DNA of 64,000 nt from Linanthus parryae (GCA_023055425.1 JALGPY010000008.1:9062501-9126500), one strand, 5' to 3'; positions 1 through 12,451 are shown, counted from the stretch's first letter. Translations and numbers: made by a program. Notes: generated by a model from the letters alone, not told the origin.

Positions 1-166
1 TGTGGTTTGGATAGCAATACGATATAATATTTTGTTAATCTTTTAAATGATAAGATTACGAATTTTTTCATTGTTTTGCTAATTAAATCAACGGGTCAAA
101 GTGACCTGGTGAATAGTAGTAAAAATCGAAATGGGGAGTAAGAGAAGAAACAAAGGAAGTAAATAG
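1..166. mobile_element. Stowaway-like MITE, 3' part only (copy 0)
   Basis: Cut by the left edge. It shares the interior of the four complete copies in this window: a block ending GGGTCAAAGTGACC, then a purine-rich arm of the AGAGAAGAAAC type, then TAG next to a TA dinucleotide. The exact right end is uncertain by a few bases because the terminal repeat has drifted. No coding capacity. Confidence 0.65.
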
Positions 167-530
167 TACTAACAAACTATTTGTTTGAATACAATTTAGT
201 AATTGGTGATACTATTATTAATATTATTATTATTTGAGAAAAGTAATTGGTGATACTATTTTTTTGCAAAGAATTGGTGATACTATTTGATTTCATAACA
301 AATGTATATAACTTTAATGTTTTTTTATTCAAAAAAAGATTTTGAAATTTAAAAATTAATACTATGAGTGAGAGAGACCTAACCCAAACCCACTCACAGA
401 GCACTGTTTTGTTTTCATGTGGGCGGAGCCCATTCAATACTTTTTTTTGAGAAACCCATTCACAACTTTACTCATTCTTTTTTCCTAATGTTTTATTTGC
501 CCTAGATAAAAAGAGGCGAACTTGTGAAAG
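167..530. other. AT-rich spacer
   Basis: Low-complexity AT-rich DNA with a short internal repetition (the phrase attggtgatactatt recurs around 200-285). I see no gene, RNA or terminal-repeat structure here. Confidence 0.5.
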
Positions 531-633
531 ATGAGGGAGGGAGGAAGGGAGGGAAGGGGAATTGTTGTGCCGCCAAAACACGAGGTCTCCCACTACTCCT
601 CGATCTCTTCCATCTCCATCCAATTCAGAATTC

Positions 634-1617
634 ATGATGAAGATGAGACTTATCCACAAACTCCTCTCGTATACAAACTGCCGTCACCATATAGTTTTTC
701 GCAGAAGGTTGCAGAGTATTCGACTCTTCCTTACGGGTACAAGTTCTTCTCATCACAGTTTTCAACTGTTCTTTACGATTCAGATCTTTGTAATTATATC
801 AATTTTGTTTTTTTTTTCTATCTATATTTTCAGCACCAAAGCATTTTCGCAGAGGGTTGCAGTGTATTCAACTCTTCCTTACGGTAACGAGTTCTTCTTC
901 TCATCGCATTTGTTCAATTGTTCTTTACGATTCTGATATGTGTAATTGTATCAATTTTGTTTTCTTCTATCCATATTTTCATTCAGATATGGGTAACTAG
1001 TTTATTTTTTAATTACTTTACATCATAGATAAACGCTGGGTACTGAGGAATTTTGAGTCATTAAGAATTTTGGCTTCTATATATTACTAGGTTTCTTAGC
1101 AGTTACCAAATATTGGTTCTAGATGATTGGATTGGTATACTCTTTTAGAATATGTGGAACGAGGATAGGGCTCCCCAATATTTTTCTTGTTTTTGTGGAT
1201 TTGAGAGAAAATTAGAGCATGAAAATGTGAAGCACATGTTAGTCATACGACGAAGTTACACCAGTAAATAATTTGTTCTTTCTTAGTACGCCTTTCGTAT
1301 GTCCAATATATCTGGAATCAGAAATGAGCGATACAGACCTCAAATTCAAAATCTCTCGCCATTGTTGCAAATCCTACCGGTGAGTAGGTATAGTTTTCCT
1401 CGTTCTTATTTTATTGGTGCGTATACTGAAACATATTTATCTTCTTCATTGTTGTCTCTAACTTCGGGCAGTCGCAGATGAAGGAGAAGTGCATGGCTCA
1501 AAACTCCACAGATTGAGATCCTAATTCAAATCAAGAGAGAAACAGACGACTGTGGTCAGATGGCTGTGTTTCCATTGTTTCCTCCTACTCCTCCGGGTGC
1601 ACTCCATCTCTTCAAGG
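634..1617 (+). other. possible spliced transcript of unknown nature
   Basis: Several stretches behave like exons by splice signals: 634 to about 760 ending before GTACAAG; about 833-886 between a ..TTTTCAG acceptor and GTAACGAG; about 1288-1379 between TTTCTTAG and GTGAGTAG; about 1474-1617 between TTCGGGCAG and GTGTGTAT. Joined frames stay open only briefly; the best run ends at a TGA near 1515. No product is recognisable, so this could be a non-coding RNA, the 5' part of a decayed gene, or chance. The purine-rich then CT-rich start at 531-620 resembles a plant 5' UTR. The coordinates are a suggestion only. Confidence 0.22.
696..986 (+). repeat. tandem duplication of a candidate exon and its flank (2 x about 145 bp)
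   Basis: Bases 696-834 and 844-986 are near copies at an offset of 148. Each starts with the TTTTCGCAG phrase and runs through an actcttccttacgg block into a T-rich tract and a polypyrimidine run before AG. The copies differ by scattered substitutions and small indels. In one frame both encode FSQ(K/R)VA(E/V)YSTLPY. Confidence 0.75.
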
Positions 1618-3726
1618 TGTGTATTTTTCATAGTTTCCACTAAGGATTAAGTTCCCTTGGAAAAATGAAAATTGACTCTTATATTTTTACTCTGTTTGGT
1701 AGCCTTGGTAGACAAAGTCTTGGGTTTGGTTTGGTATATTTTGAAGTGTTTGCTTATATCGTATTCACTGAGTAATCTCAACTTGTAGCTTGATACTTGA
1801 GATATCTGAAATTGCTAAATATCTTGTTGGAGGATAGAATTCATGGCAGGGATACTGAATGTTAGCAACCCACATTGTAGTATGCGAGACATTCGACAAA
1901 TCCAGATTTTATAGTGACTTGACTGCATGTGATCTTAAATTTGGATTGAATTCCTCCATAAGAAAATTTGGGTACTGTGAGTACTGATTTGGATTGATCG
2001 GATATCTTTCCATGCCAAATTATTGATTTTTTTTTCTTAACCAAACATTGAAGAGCTCTTTTTGCTGTAGGGGATTAAATATAAGCATAAGTGAAGATGC
2101 CCGTGGTAATGTAGATGGTGTTAGAGCGGACAGAGGGTGACGGTGCTGAGTGCAAAAGAATTACCCAAATGTTACATTTAAGATCACTCGATTTCTGTTG
2201 GTTGTGCTAGAACTTATTTTCTCATAGTCCTCTCTTATTGACTCGTGGTCAGTAAACTTTCTTTTCATGCCTTTATATCTCCTAGTACTTTGTTTTACTT
2301 GGGTGTGGCCTTAGGTAATCTGAAGCGCGAATAACGGTGTTGGTTCCTAACATTCACAACCTGTCTATGTTAGTCTTTGGTTAGAGTCCGCTAGGTCTGA
2401 GGCCATATTTATGTGTCTGGTACATGAATCAATTAGAACAAATAGCTGGCCCAATAATATATCCAACACCTAAGACGTATAAAGTGTTTGTGTACGTGGG
2501 TGGATCCTTGAAGCAAATTTTGAATCATTCTTGTCAGTCAATTTTTTCCAGAGCCAAATCTTGATTGGACTTTTAATGGAATCCATGGCCAGAGCATTTA
2601 CCAATTTATCATGTTTTCCTTTCTACATTGAAAGAAAAACCCGTTTCGGACTACATATAGACGTGTAACTTGTTTTAATGCCTGAACTCCCACCCGAAGT
2701 TGAGTTTCTTTCTTCACTGACAGTGATTAACTATTATGTATTGGGTATATCCTATATGTGCGACATGTCTAGATATCACAAATATTGCACGTTAAAATCA
2801 TAATCCAAATTATATACATATTGTACACTACCCTTTTGTGCTATTCATCCAACTTTCCAAAAACTTCAATGAAAAGTTGATGTTGTACATGTTTGTTTTA
2901 AATTTACTCAAATACGGCTATCATTTTAAAGTTCCAATTGAAGATTTTCATATAATAGTTATGCGTATTAAGAAGTTGAAGCAGGATGCCGCCATCTTTC
3001 CACTGATTTTTATTTGCTTTTCATTCTCAGGTGTTGAGGAAATAGTCAACAGAACCCAAATAATGCAGATTTCAGGAAATAGAAAGATTCTTGTCTGGTT
3101 CCATCAGTGAAATAGTTCCAATCAATGGCGGCAAGTAAAGTTGAAATCAATGTCCTTGATCACGGCAAGAGCAATTCATGATAATTATGAAAAAGCCAAG
3201 TGTAATTATCGCCAGAAGATAGTCGTGATTGGGTGATTAGATGTCTGTGACAAAGTTCCTGCGGAAGCGAAGGAAAAATAAAGTGGTGGTGGATATATAA
3301 TCACTTTGCTCAAGCAGAGGTAAATATTTCACCTTAAAATTATGTGTCAGCAACAGGAACCTTCAATGGTTTGAGAGGCTTCATCATTGCGGAGACAAGC
3401 AGAGAGATGGATGTTCGCATAAAAATAATATTTGGAATACATCATTGGTAGACACTCAACTTGGGCCGTCACCAAGGGCTGCAAGTTCTTTCCACAGTAT
3501 ATGGGTTCAGGAAACATTTGTAGATTTTAAAGAATATGTATTCTATTAAGTTTAATCAATTTAATATCAGCAGTCATTGTTTAAAAGAAGTCTGAATTGT
3601 TGTAACATATTATTTTTTATGATCCAGTAATGAGAATCACACATTTAGTCCATATTATTGGAACTCGGTCTATAATTTTGTTGTTTTGTAACTGGTAAGT
3701 GAAACGTTATTGGCGTGTGTTTGGTA
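1618..3726. other. no supportable gene
   Basis: AT-rich DNA with stops in all frames. A polypyrimidine-AG followed by a short open stretch occurs at about 3030-3108 (acceptor CATTCTCAG, closed by a TGA at 3108-3110) and could be a further exon of the candidate transcript upstream. Nothing else has recognisable coding or repeat structure. Confidence 0.4.
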
Positions 3727-4171
3727 GTAGGGCACTAGCAATCCTCTAGTCAACAAATAAATTATTACAAATTGATTGTCACAATAAGGCTAATTGTAGC
3801 AAATCGTACAAATGACATTACAACAAGATGTTTGTACCAATATCATTTTGACACAATAAGCACATTTTTTTTCTATCAATACTACGAAAGTAATTGTGAC
3901 AAAACTTATTAAATAGCTACGAACACGCTCAATATTCCTGATGAATTTTTGTTGCCATAGATTTTGATATTTTGACAAATTCAGCCGTCACAACAAGTGA
4001 TCATGTGTAGTGACAAAATGTTTAATTTTTGTCACAAAAAATTTATTAGTACGGACTTATTGTAACGACTTTGTGACAAAGATAATTTGTCTCCTTAGAA
4101 CTGTTGTGACGAAAATAATGTTTTTTGTAACAAAAATTTTTGTTGCAGAATCCCTTATTTGTTGTAGTGAT
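3727..4171. mobile_element. CACTA-like non-autonomous remnant
   Basis: The right end reads, on the minus strand, CACTACAACAAATAAGGGAT, the classic terminal motif of plant CACTA (En/Spm) elements. A CACTA start also occurs at 3727 on the plus strand, followed by a related but poorly matching arm. The interior is full of short gtcacaa/ttgtgac phrases in both orientations, as in the subterminal repeats of this superfamily. I find no matching 3-bp target duplication, so the left boundary is weak and the element may be truncated. Confidence 0.5.
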
Positions 4172-4263
4172 AGTTACCATATTTGGTGTCTGGTTAGAAA
4201 CTCATGTTTCTCTAAAGTGTAGACAAGTGATGTGTGTCGCGTACCTAGTACACATTCCAAGAC

Positions 4264-4412
4264 CTCGCGAAAATCCACGAGTTTTCAAGCACTGGTGGAT
4301 ATTCATTTCGAAGTTGTCAGTATGATTGATTATCAAGTACATATCATCCAAGAGTGTTCAAGTACTCATGGAAATCCAAGAGTTTTCAAGCACTCATGGA
4401 TATGCAATTTAG
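4264..4412 (+). repeat. short imperfect direct repeat (about 40 bp, spacing about 100 bp)
   Basis: A phrase of the form aaatccaNgagttttcaagc followed by a tggatat block occurs near 4270-4310 and again near 4372-4412. The two differ at several positions. I cannot tie them to a known element; they lie between a CACTA-like end and a copia remnant. Confidence 0.5.
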
Positions 4413-4989
4413 TATAAAAGCAAATCAGGAGTTTTTATAACACTTATGATTTGTATACTAAACAACAATATATTTGGAAAACATTTAAAGTTATGGACGT
4501 TGGTATTTTGAGTCAATAAATTACAAAGGTCATGATGAATTTTAAATAATAAATTCAAATATTTCGATGGTAGATTCAAGAATCAAAGTTCCATGAATAA
4601 AGGGAGTTCCGGGTGAACTCTATTATTATCTTGTAGAGATAATAAGCGGAGAATGAGCAGTAAATTTGAAATATCCTTCATAAAGGATGGAAAGGAATTA
4701 CAATTATAATTGTGGGGGATGTCTCACAATATGGATTGCATTTGTGCTCTACCTGAATGGTATGTTAAATGCTAAAATTTTGAAGCAGTTAAATAGTTGC
4801 GAACATCGACTAGAATGCATTTACAAGCAAACGACGAGGATTGTTGAAACTATAATAAAAATCCTAGAAGAAGGATAATTGGAGAATTGTTGTAAATAAT
4901 TTTACAAGAACAAGAAGCATGTAACTCATGAAATATGAGTTTCTGGGTGTGTTTGCAAACATTTTGCACCAATCTTTGTGATCGTGTAC

Positions 4990-6078
4990 TAGTAAGCCTC
5001 CTCGTAGAAAGCTTAATTATTCTCTTTACCAAATAAGGATCACTAAGAAAGATCAAGTGGATTTCTAACTTAATAGATCACTAATATACGAGTGAACTTG
5101 TATTCACTCTCTGAGGAGCGGCACTTTGTTGGAAATCTTCAAAGCAGACGTGCATTGCAAGGTCTACTATGGAAGTGTAATTCATATAGTTTGACAAGGC
5201 AGGGGAAGAAGCAGAATGGTTTAGTTACTTCCTCGAAGATATTCCAACATGGCCGAAATTTGTGCCTCCTATATGCATTTATTGCAATAGGGAAAGCACA
5301 AAGTAATATGTATTATGGTAAGTCTAGACATCTTCGTCAGAGACATAATACCATTAGGAAACTTCTCTCACGGAGAATAAGATTGATCAAATATGTAGAG
5401 TCATAAGAAAAATGGATCCGTTGACTAAATGTTTATCGAGAGAACGAGTTGCAACTTCGTCAAGGGGAATGGGACTAATGCCAATCTCGTAAAGAGTTGC
5501 ACGATAGCGGAATACCCAACCTAGGTGACTGGAGATCCCAAGAACTAGGTTCAAAAGGAAGAACCTAAGTGTCTGTGCAAATACCAAAATTACTCATCAA
5601 AGAAACTATATTTCCTTCCCATTCCTAGGGCGACGAGTGATAGGACCAGGGTAAGCTATGCTTTTAATGAGATCACATGTTAAGACGAGTATGGGTAGAT
5701 ACCCTTAAATGTGTCTCACCTATGTGAGTAAGAACTGAGGGCCGGTTCTAGGAGGATGACAAGGCATACTCCTCTAAGACTACTCATGAAACCAGGCAAT
5801 AGTGTCTCAAGGCCAAAATGAGCACAACCATGAGAACAAACTATGTCTTGGAAATTAATTGTGTGCCTACTATCGACTAGGTATACACCACGGCAGAAAT
5901 GTTCAAAGCGCTTCGCACACTGTCTAGCCAGTATACCCTATAGAATCTCACTAATGGAAACGTTCAAGGCCTAAGGCTACTTCTCTTTATGCAATTAATT
6001 ACCTACTGAGAGAATTGAGTCCAGGATACCGATTGACATTTTCAGCTTCAACGCTAATTTGTCATTCATGTGGGGGAT
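4990..6078 (+). pseudogene. Ty1/copia pol 3' end (RNase H region), decayed
   Basis: The translation around 5200-5400 contains AQSNMYYGKSRHLRQRHNTI and continues to IKYVES, matching the end of copia RNase H where the family has KSRHIRRRHNTIRQLL and a D-Y-V-x-S-K block. Stops and small shifts break it after 5403, and later fragments in other frames continue the homology. It ends at a polypurine tract (GTGGGGGAT, 6070-6078) directly before an LTR. Gag, integrase and RT are missing, so this is the 3' remnant of a copia element. The left boundary is unclear; nothing recognisable lies at 4413-4990. Confidence 0.7.
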
Positions 6079-6700
6079 TGTTGGAAAATATGATTTTGAC
6101 CCGAATTCAGACTCGGGTTCGAGAAAGCTCACTAGAGAGCTTACATAAAACTATAGAAGTAAAAGAGATTAGTTTGCGATCTCACCCGTCAAAATCATTA
6201 GTTGATGAATGAAAAATGAGACATTGAAGGTTGGCGTCTCTTAGTTGAGGAATGTAAAGTAGTTGCGCGTTTTACTTTGAATTAAAAAGTTGTAACCTTT
6301 CAATTTGAAATGAACAATTGCAGCTATTCGTACAGGTTTCTTATATCTATAAATAGCAGCCTCTCTTCTCATTCTAAGAATTCCTATAATCATCTTCTTA
6401 TTCTCTCGATATCTCTCAAACATAGTTTCGTTCGCCGTGTACTGTACACTGGTGCATCGTCTACAGTACAGGAAGGACTTTTATCCTGGGGAGCAGTTCG
6501 CCTTGTAGTATTCCACAAAGACGCACCAATTGCAGGGCCGAATAATGCTTTACAGAGATCGTCATTGTACGAGACTGTCCTTCAACTCATCTCCGTTTTA
6601 GTTGGGTTTTATTCTGTAAGTTTATTTTTATCATTTTTGAGTTATTCTTCACTTCTGTTTTCTTCTTATTAGAACAAATCCGGAGTCTACCTTTCTAACA
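6079..6700 (+). mobile_element. copia 3' LTR of the truncated element
   Basis: Begins TGTTGGAAA right after the polypurine tract and ends TTTCTAACA, giving the expected TG...CA ends with a short inverted repeat. About 622 bp. The polypurine tract and the pol remnant on its left fix the orientation. No partner 5' LTR is present in this window, so the 5' part of the element has been lost. The end position rests on the terminal motif alone. Confidence 0.65.
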
Positions 6701-7637
6701 GATACTCATATGATTTTTGTTTGTCATAGGATCAGTGCAATAGAAGGAAGCTTACACCAGCCTCGTACAAACTAGTTGCTATGTCAATGAAAAGGTACGG
6801 GTTTATGCAGGTGGTGAAGGAAAGTTTGTCAAATTGACTCATCTTTGCATTTATTTGTGGACCAGAAACTGATTTTCAATATATTATCAGAACTGATAGA
6901 TCAATAAAAAGACAAGAGATGTGAAGCTCATATAAAATGTATGCGGCATACTTATTTCTTTCTAAAAATTACAGAGCAATATGAAAACATTTTTTTCTAT
7001 TATCAGAATTGATAGATGAATAAAAAGACAAAGAGATGTGAAGCTCATATAAAATGTATGCGGTCTTACTTATTTCTTTCTACAAATTACAGAGCAATAT
7101 GAAAACATGTTTGTCTAAAGTGTATCACGACGTAATATTTGATTCAGAGAAGGACAATAATTTAATGGAAGGTAAACATTGCTATTGTAGTTGTCGTAGT
7201 ACGGTTATGGGTGCATCAATATGAAGAAGTGTATTATACATTGTTTAAATCCGAAAGTTAATATAATTGCCTTGCAATTCCGAATTGCATCTGAAAAAAG
7301 GAATATATTTTAATTGTGGTTTGATCTCCAAGTTATGGTTAAACATTTAAACAGTTGTGTCAGCACAATGAAGTGATGAACAGTCTTGATAGGTGGTTGT
7401 CGATGATGATCTTCAGAATTAGTAGAATGTGCATCTTCTTTGCAATATTTCTTTGTACATTTGCTTACTGGAGCTTCCAGAAGGTGGACAATAATAATCG
7501 ACTTTTAATAAGTATGATTAGAAAAGCATCAAAATAAGACATTATCAAGTTCTGAAAACTGAAGTGATCATTGCAAAATTTAATTGTGCCCAACTCAGTA
7601 GTTGTTTCCATTTTGAAAAATAAAACCCGCATGGTAG
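6701..7637. other. spacer without a supportable gene
   Basis: AT-rich, with no long open frame that resembles a protein. It contains the 116-bp tandem duplication listed separately and ends in the GGTAG target copy of the copia element (7633-7637). Confidence 0.4.
6883..7116. repeat. tandem duplication, 2 x about 117 bp
   Basis: Bases 6883-6998 and 6999-7116 are head-to-tail copies that differ at about ten positions. Both start attatcagaa and end near gaaaacat plus a T-rich tail. No coding role is apparent. Confidence 0.85.
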
Positions 7638-8126
7638 TGTTAAGTGTAAAGGGTAGGTATGTGTAGTTTAGACAAACAATAACTCTCTGGGTTGTATTCG
7701 GAATACTGTAAAGGTTAGGGACCTTTGTGTAATAAGTACTAGTCAGTTCTCTCTCTTCCTTCCCACTTGGACTTTTTTACCCGTAACCGGGTCACTTTTA
7801 CCCGGTTATTTGGATCGCAAAATGATGCAATTTTTAGTAATTTTTTCGTAGTGTTGTAAATAAAGTTTACTCTACAATATCTCGAAAAGATTATCAACTT
7901 CTTGCACCATTTTGTTATCAAATCATCGGGTCAAAGTGACCCAGTGAATAGTGGTAAAAGTAAAAATGGGGAGGAAGAGAGGGAACGGAGGTGGTATGAT
8001 GTTTATAATACATCCACCTGTAACAGAATTTGATATAGCAATTAATTCTTTTTCCCTCTCTATGCATTTTCTGTTTCTTCTTCATCTTCTTCCTCTTCAG
8101 TTCATCAATGGAGGTCTTCTTCTACA
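7638..8126 (+). repeat. copia 5' LTR (split by a MITE)
   Basis: Without the 256-bp MITE and its extra TA it is about 231 bp, the same as the 3' LTR. The two differ at scattered bases, for example gggttgtattc against gcattgtttta. Confidence 0.92.
7739..7994. mobile_element. Stowaway-like MITE in copia 5' LTR (copy 1)
   Basis: Flanked by TA (7737-7738 and 7995-7996). The intact 3' LTR reads straight across the junction (aataagta then tgatg), which proves the insertion and its TA duplication. The arms are CT(A/C)..C-T-C-GTTC type inverted repeats. The interior carries gggtcactttt and gggtcaaagtgaccc blocks, giving hairpin potential along its length. No ORF. Confidence 0.9.
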
Positions 8127-8138
8127 TGGTATCAGAGC
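8127..8138 (+). other. copia primer binding site
   Basis: TGGTATCAGAGC directly abuts the 5' LTR. It is complementary to the 3' end of initiator methionine tRNA, the usual primer of plant copia elements. Confidence 0.9.
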
Positions 8139-8539
8139 CTGTAATGGCTCGTCGCCGGTCTTAGTTGCGCCGTCGTCTCCGGCTGCCTTTGTGCTCTTCC
8201 GGTGCTCAATTTCGGCGTGATCTTGGTATTTTTCTCTGAACTCACTCTTCGCTGCATAATAATGTCTTCGTCGCTTCGATTCCTGTGGATACATCTCTTC
8301 TTGCTGTCTGAATTGTGGTTATCCGAGCTCTGTTTGTTGATTACGGCTCTTCTGCATTTACTTCTTCTCGATTTTGCCTTCTGAGTTGGATTCGAGTTTG
8401 TTGTCCGAGTTTTGCCAAGTTAGGTCTTCGTTATGCCGAGTATTTCCGAGTTCATGTTTTTTGGACCGATTCTACACTGAGTTACCGTGTTTTGCACCAA
8501 GTTTTACCGAGTTCTTATCACTTCTTGTTATTAAGAGTT

Positions 8540-9497
8540 ATGGCTGATCTTCTGCCAGAAGGATTGAAGTTCTTAATTGCAAATCTACGCTCTCTTGTAC
8601 CTATAAAACTTGATGGAACCAATTATCTGATATGGAAAGCACAGCTAGTCACCATTTTACAGGCAACCAATCTTTTACATTACCTCACAGATACATCCAT
8701 TGTCCTTTCTGCACAGTCCTTGGATACTAATTCTGGTGCTCTAATTCAGAATCCTGCATTTTCACAATGGTTTGCTATTGATCATCACCTTAAAAGCTGC
8801 TTGTATGCTTCTATTGCACCTTCTGTTCTTCCTTCAGTATTGCATCTTCAGCATGCCTACCTCATTTGGTCTGCATTGTCTCAAAGGTTCTCTTTTCTCT
8901 CAAGATCACATGTGCATCATCTGAAACATTTAGCTTAGTTCAGCTGTTAAAGGGAACAATTCCATGACAGTTTTTCTGGATTCTATTAAGAGCCTAACTG
9001 ATCAATTAGCTCAGGTCAATGAGTTCATCTCTGAAGATGATCTGATTATATACGTTCTCAAGGGTTTGCCATCACAGTATGATTATTTCAAGGTTGCTAT
9101 TAGAATCAAAGGGTCTCCTATCTCTGTTGCTGAGCTGAGCTCCCTATTAATCTCTGAAGAGTTACATCACAATACTACATCCTCCTTCCAGAACCTTACT
9201 CTAGGAGCTACCAGCTCCTCTGCAGCCTCATCTACTTCTCTTCCTAGAGCTACTGAACTTCATGCAGCTTATCAAGCAGTCAAGCACAAACCTACTTATA
9301 AGTCCAAAGGGTATTATCCTCAGAAGTTTCAACAACCTTCCAGGTTTCGGGGTAGTTCTTCTAACTACATTGCCTCTCCAAGGCTTGCTTCTACAACTGC
9401 TGGCATTCTTGGTAGAAATCCTACACCTGGATCCTTTTCTGATGATGTTTCTTGTCAGATATGTGGCAGAACTAGACACACAGCTATTGACTTCTGA
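8540..9497 (+). pseudogene. copia gag, interrupted
   Basis: Starts at an ATG (MADLLPEGLK) and has the UBN2/copia gag signature, including KLDGTNYLIWKAQ near residue 20 and LWSALSQRF-like text. Stops at 8936-8938 and just after break the frame; it resumes at about 8964 with FLDSIKSLTDQLAQ and YVLKGLPSQYD. A degenerate zinc knuckle (CQICGRTRHTA) lies near 9460 and lacks its final Cys. The product would have been the capsid-like protein of the particle. Confidence 0.85.
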
Positions 9498-10141
9498 TAT
9501 AGACTTGACACCTCAAAGTATGCTAGCTCCAAACCAAAAAGGGCCTACACTGCTACTGTGTCTACTCATGAGCCTGATCCTTTTACTCAACCCTGGCTTC
9601 TAGACACTGGAGCCAACAACCATGTTACACACAATGCTCAGAATCTATCTCACATGAAGCTTTATCATGGAGTTGATTCTGTCACTATTGGTAATGGTAA
9701 TGCCTTGCCCATTCATTCTATTGGTCATACTACTATTCATGTGTCTTCTCAAACCTCTTTTAAGATTCCAAATGTGTTTTATTCACCTGCTTTATCTGCC
9801 AATTTACTTTCTTTTTCCAGTTTACATCTGAAAATGACTGTAGCATTACTTTTAATGCACATCAATTTGTTATTCAGGACACTCAGTCCAAGACCACTCT
9901 ATGTACAGCCCCCTGTAAAAATGGCCTTTATCAGTTGTCAGTTGTTGTCTCCCCTTTGCAGTCTGCTTCACCTGCTTCTTCAGCTGCTTATTCTGCCTCA
10001 GTCAGTCTTGACACTTCATTGTGGCATCAAAGATTGGGGCATCCAGCTTTTTCCATTCAAAGTGCTCTTCAAAAGTATCTTAAACAAACATTTGTGAAAC
10101 CAACCTCTCTTTGTAATTCATGTTCTGTTTCTAAGGCTATT

Positions 10142-11776
10142 GACACGATTTCTTATGTGTATACACAAGTGCACGGTCGAAGTAATAAAGTGTGAGTATT
10201 GAAACTCAGGTTGTCGATCCCACGAGGACAGATAGTAGATTTATTGTTAATTAGAGATTAAATCTAAAGAGTGTAATTGAAATAATAGGAGGAAAGTTGT
10301 TGATTTGAGAAGTTGTCACCCCCAATCAAGTGACTATATTAAACTAACTAAAAGACAATATTTTTGGATTTTTATGATTAACAAGGTTTGATTAACTAAG
10401 AATAAAGACTAGGCGATCTATGGATCACCTAGGGCAGTAGACAATTTCGGATTTTGCTTTGAAACATGTAATATTGAATATGCGCTCTTGATCACGTCTA
10501 ACTACTTACAATCTCCTCTCGGTCTCATGTAAGCCTATGCTAGGTTCTGTAATCGTCATCTGTCGATCCATAAACTACATCACCTAACAAGCATTAAGAA
10601 TAATCCTACGTTTTGATCCAAACCCTAACACTTCGCCTTTCAGTCCATCATGATACGGGGTTGCTAGCAATCCTAGATTCATAAGCTAATCAATCTTCAC
10701 CTGTCAGTCCATCAATCTTTCACCAAGTAGATACCCTAGTTCATGACGCTAAGGTAGCATAAAATCAAGAACAAGATTACTAGAAGAAGCAAATTCACTA
10801 TTACTTTAAGCTAAGATAAATATTATGTATTGAAACATCTCATATGATCATTCATATCCTACCAAGCACGTGTCAATAGTGCAAGTTCAACAATCCATCA
10901 AACGAGATAAAATCAATCCATCACATGAATCCATAAGCATGAATCAAACAAACAAATCTGGAAAACTTGTCTAACAAATCCCTAGGCTCTCCATAGAGCC
11001 TAGCAAATAAAACTACTCAAATAATCTGAAAATAAAAGCTAACGAGTTCATAGTATTGAGAAACGATAGAAAAGATAGGAGGGATAGTCAAACTCGTGAC
11101 GAAATTCGCGTTCCGGCGACTCCGGCGTCGTTCTCCATGTCCCTCACGTCCCCTAGACTCTCTCCATCCAGCAGCTTCTTCTGTGTTTTAGGTCTAAGAA
11201 TGCGTTCCCCAAGGCCTGGGCACGCTTTTTAATGAAATATGGCCGAAATTGCACTTCAGCCCCTCCAGTTTGTAATTCCCGGACAGAATTATTTGCTGAT
11301 CTTGCACGGGATGTATCTCCCTCACACGGACTCGTCTTGGGGCCTACCATATATAGTTGGAAAGCTACGGATGTCTACTTTCCAATGCCGCAGGCCTTTC
11401 TCCAAAATTCTTTGTAGATTTTCCTGAGCATCGAAAAGAGTGCAAGCTGGTCCTGTGTGACTTTTCCAACTTTGCTTCGTTTGTGCGTCTCCTTTTCTCC
11501 TCTTCATCTAGCTCCATTCCAAGCATATCCAAGCATCTCATAAGCTCCAATGCACCTATTTTACCTGAGTTACACAACACTAAACAACCCGTGCAATTAT
11601 CATCGCAAATATGAGAGAAAACATGCACAAATGAGTTAGAAACACAACTTTTCACTCTTAGGCTTATAAATCGTCAATTTCACATATTTGTGCGCATATA
11701 TCATATAAATCATGTGAAATAAACATATTACAAGTAATATGGAAGTATCATAAAAACTCATAAAAGAGAGTTATCA
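10142..11776. mobile_element. unclassified 1.6-kb insertion in copia pol
   Basis: It interrupts the copia zinc-finger/integrase region and is flanked by GCTATT direct repeats (10136-10141 and 11777-11782). Joining across one copy restores the sequence SKAI plus downstream integrase text. The ends are only weakly inverted (tgacacgatttctt against tgataactctctttt). The left end holds a gtgcacggtcg ... atcccacgagga arrangement. I find no transposase, RT or gag; the ORFs inside look like chance. It is probably a non-autonomous element of unknown class. Confidence 0.65.
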
Positions 11777-12314
11777 GCTATTAACTTGTCTTTCCTCACT
11801 CTGCATTCCATGCTACTTCTTTGTTTGAATTAGTGCATTCAGGGGGCCCTTCTCCTGTTGATTCTTTTCAACATTATAAATAGTATGTTTTGTTCCTATA
11901 TGATCATTCTAAATGTTGTGGTTTTATCCTCTTAAAGTCAAATCCGATGCTTACAATGCTTATCTTCCTTTCACTGCTATGGTAAAAACTCAATTTCAAT
12001 CAACTGTTAAACTATTCAGAACAGATAATGGCTCTGAATTTGTGAACACTGAGTTTGCTTCATATCTTCAATCCCAGGGCACCATTCATCAGACCTCTTG
12101 CCCTCATACTCCCCCAACAGAATGGGGGAGAGTTGAAAGAAAGCATATGCATCTTATAGAAACAGCTCTAACTTTACTTTCTCATGCCACTTTGCCTTCT
12201 TCTTTTTGGTTAGAAGTTGCTATTACTGCCAACTTTCTTATAAACATACTTCCTAAAAAGTCTCTTTCTATGCTCTCTCCTTATCAGGTTTTGTTTAAAT
12301 CATCACCTGATTAT

Positions 12315-12451
12315 GGCTTAGTTTGGCAAAGATAGATTATTAGATAGATTATTGAACGAGTGGTTGGGATGAAGTGTTTTTGTCTCTCTCTCCTCATCTC
12401 CACTACACATTAAATAATCTATCCAATAATCTATCTTTTCCAAACTAGGCC
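12315..12451. mobile_element. 137-bp MITE in copia integrase region
   Basis: Inverted ends GGCTTAGTTTGGCAAAG and GGCCTAGTTTGGAAAAG, followed by agatagattatt on both arms. Direct repeat TAT (12312-12314 and 12452-12454). Excision restores codons for DYTTLRVFGC, the expected copia text. A three-base target and a GG.. terminus suggest a Tourist/PIF-like MITE, although TAT is not the canonical TWA target. Confidence 0.85.

Noticed and set aside
3790..4222. Val/Thr-rich ORFs in both strands
   Set aside because: Produced by repeated gtcacaa/ttgtgac phrases of the CACTA-like remnant.
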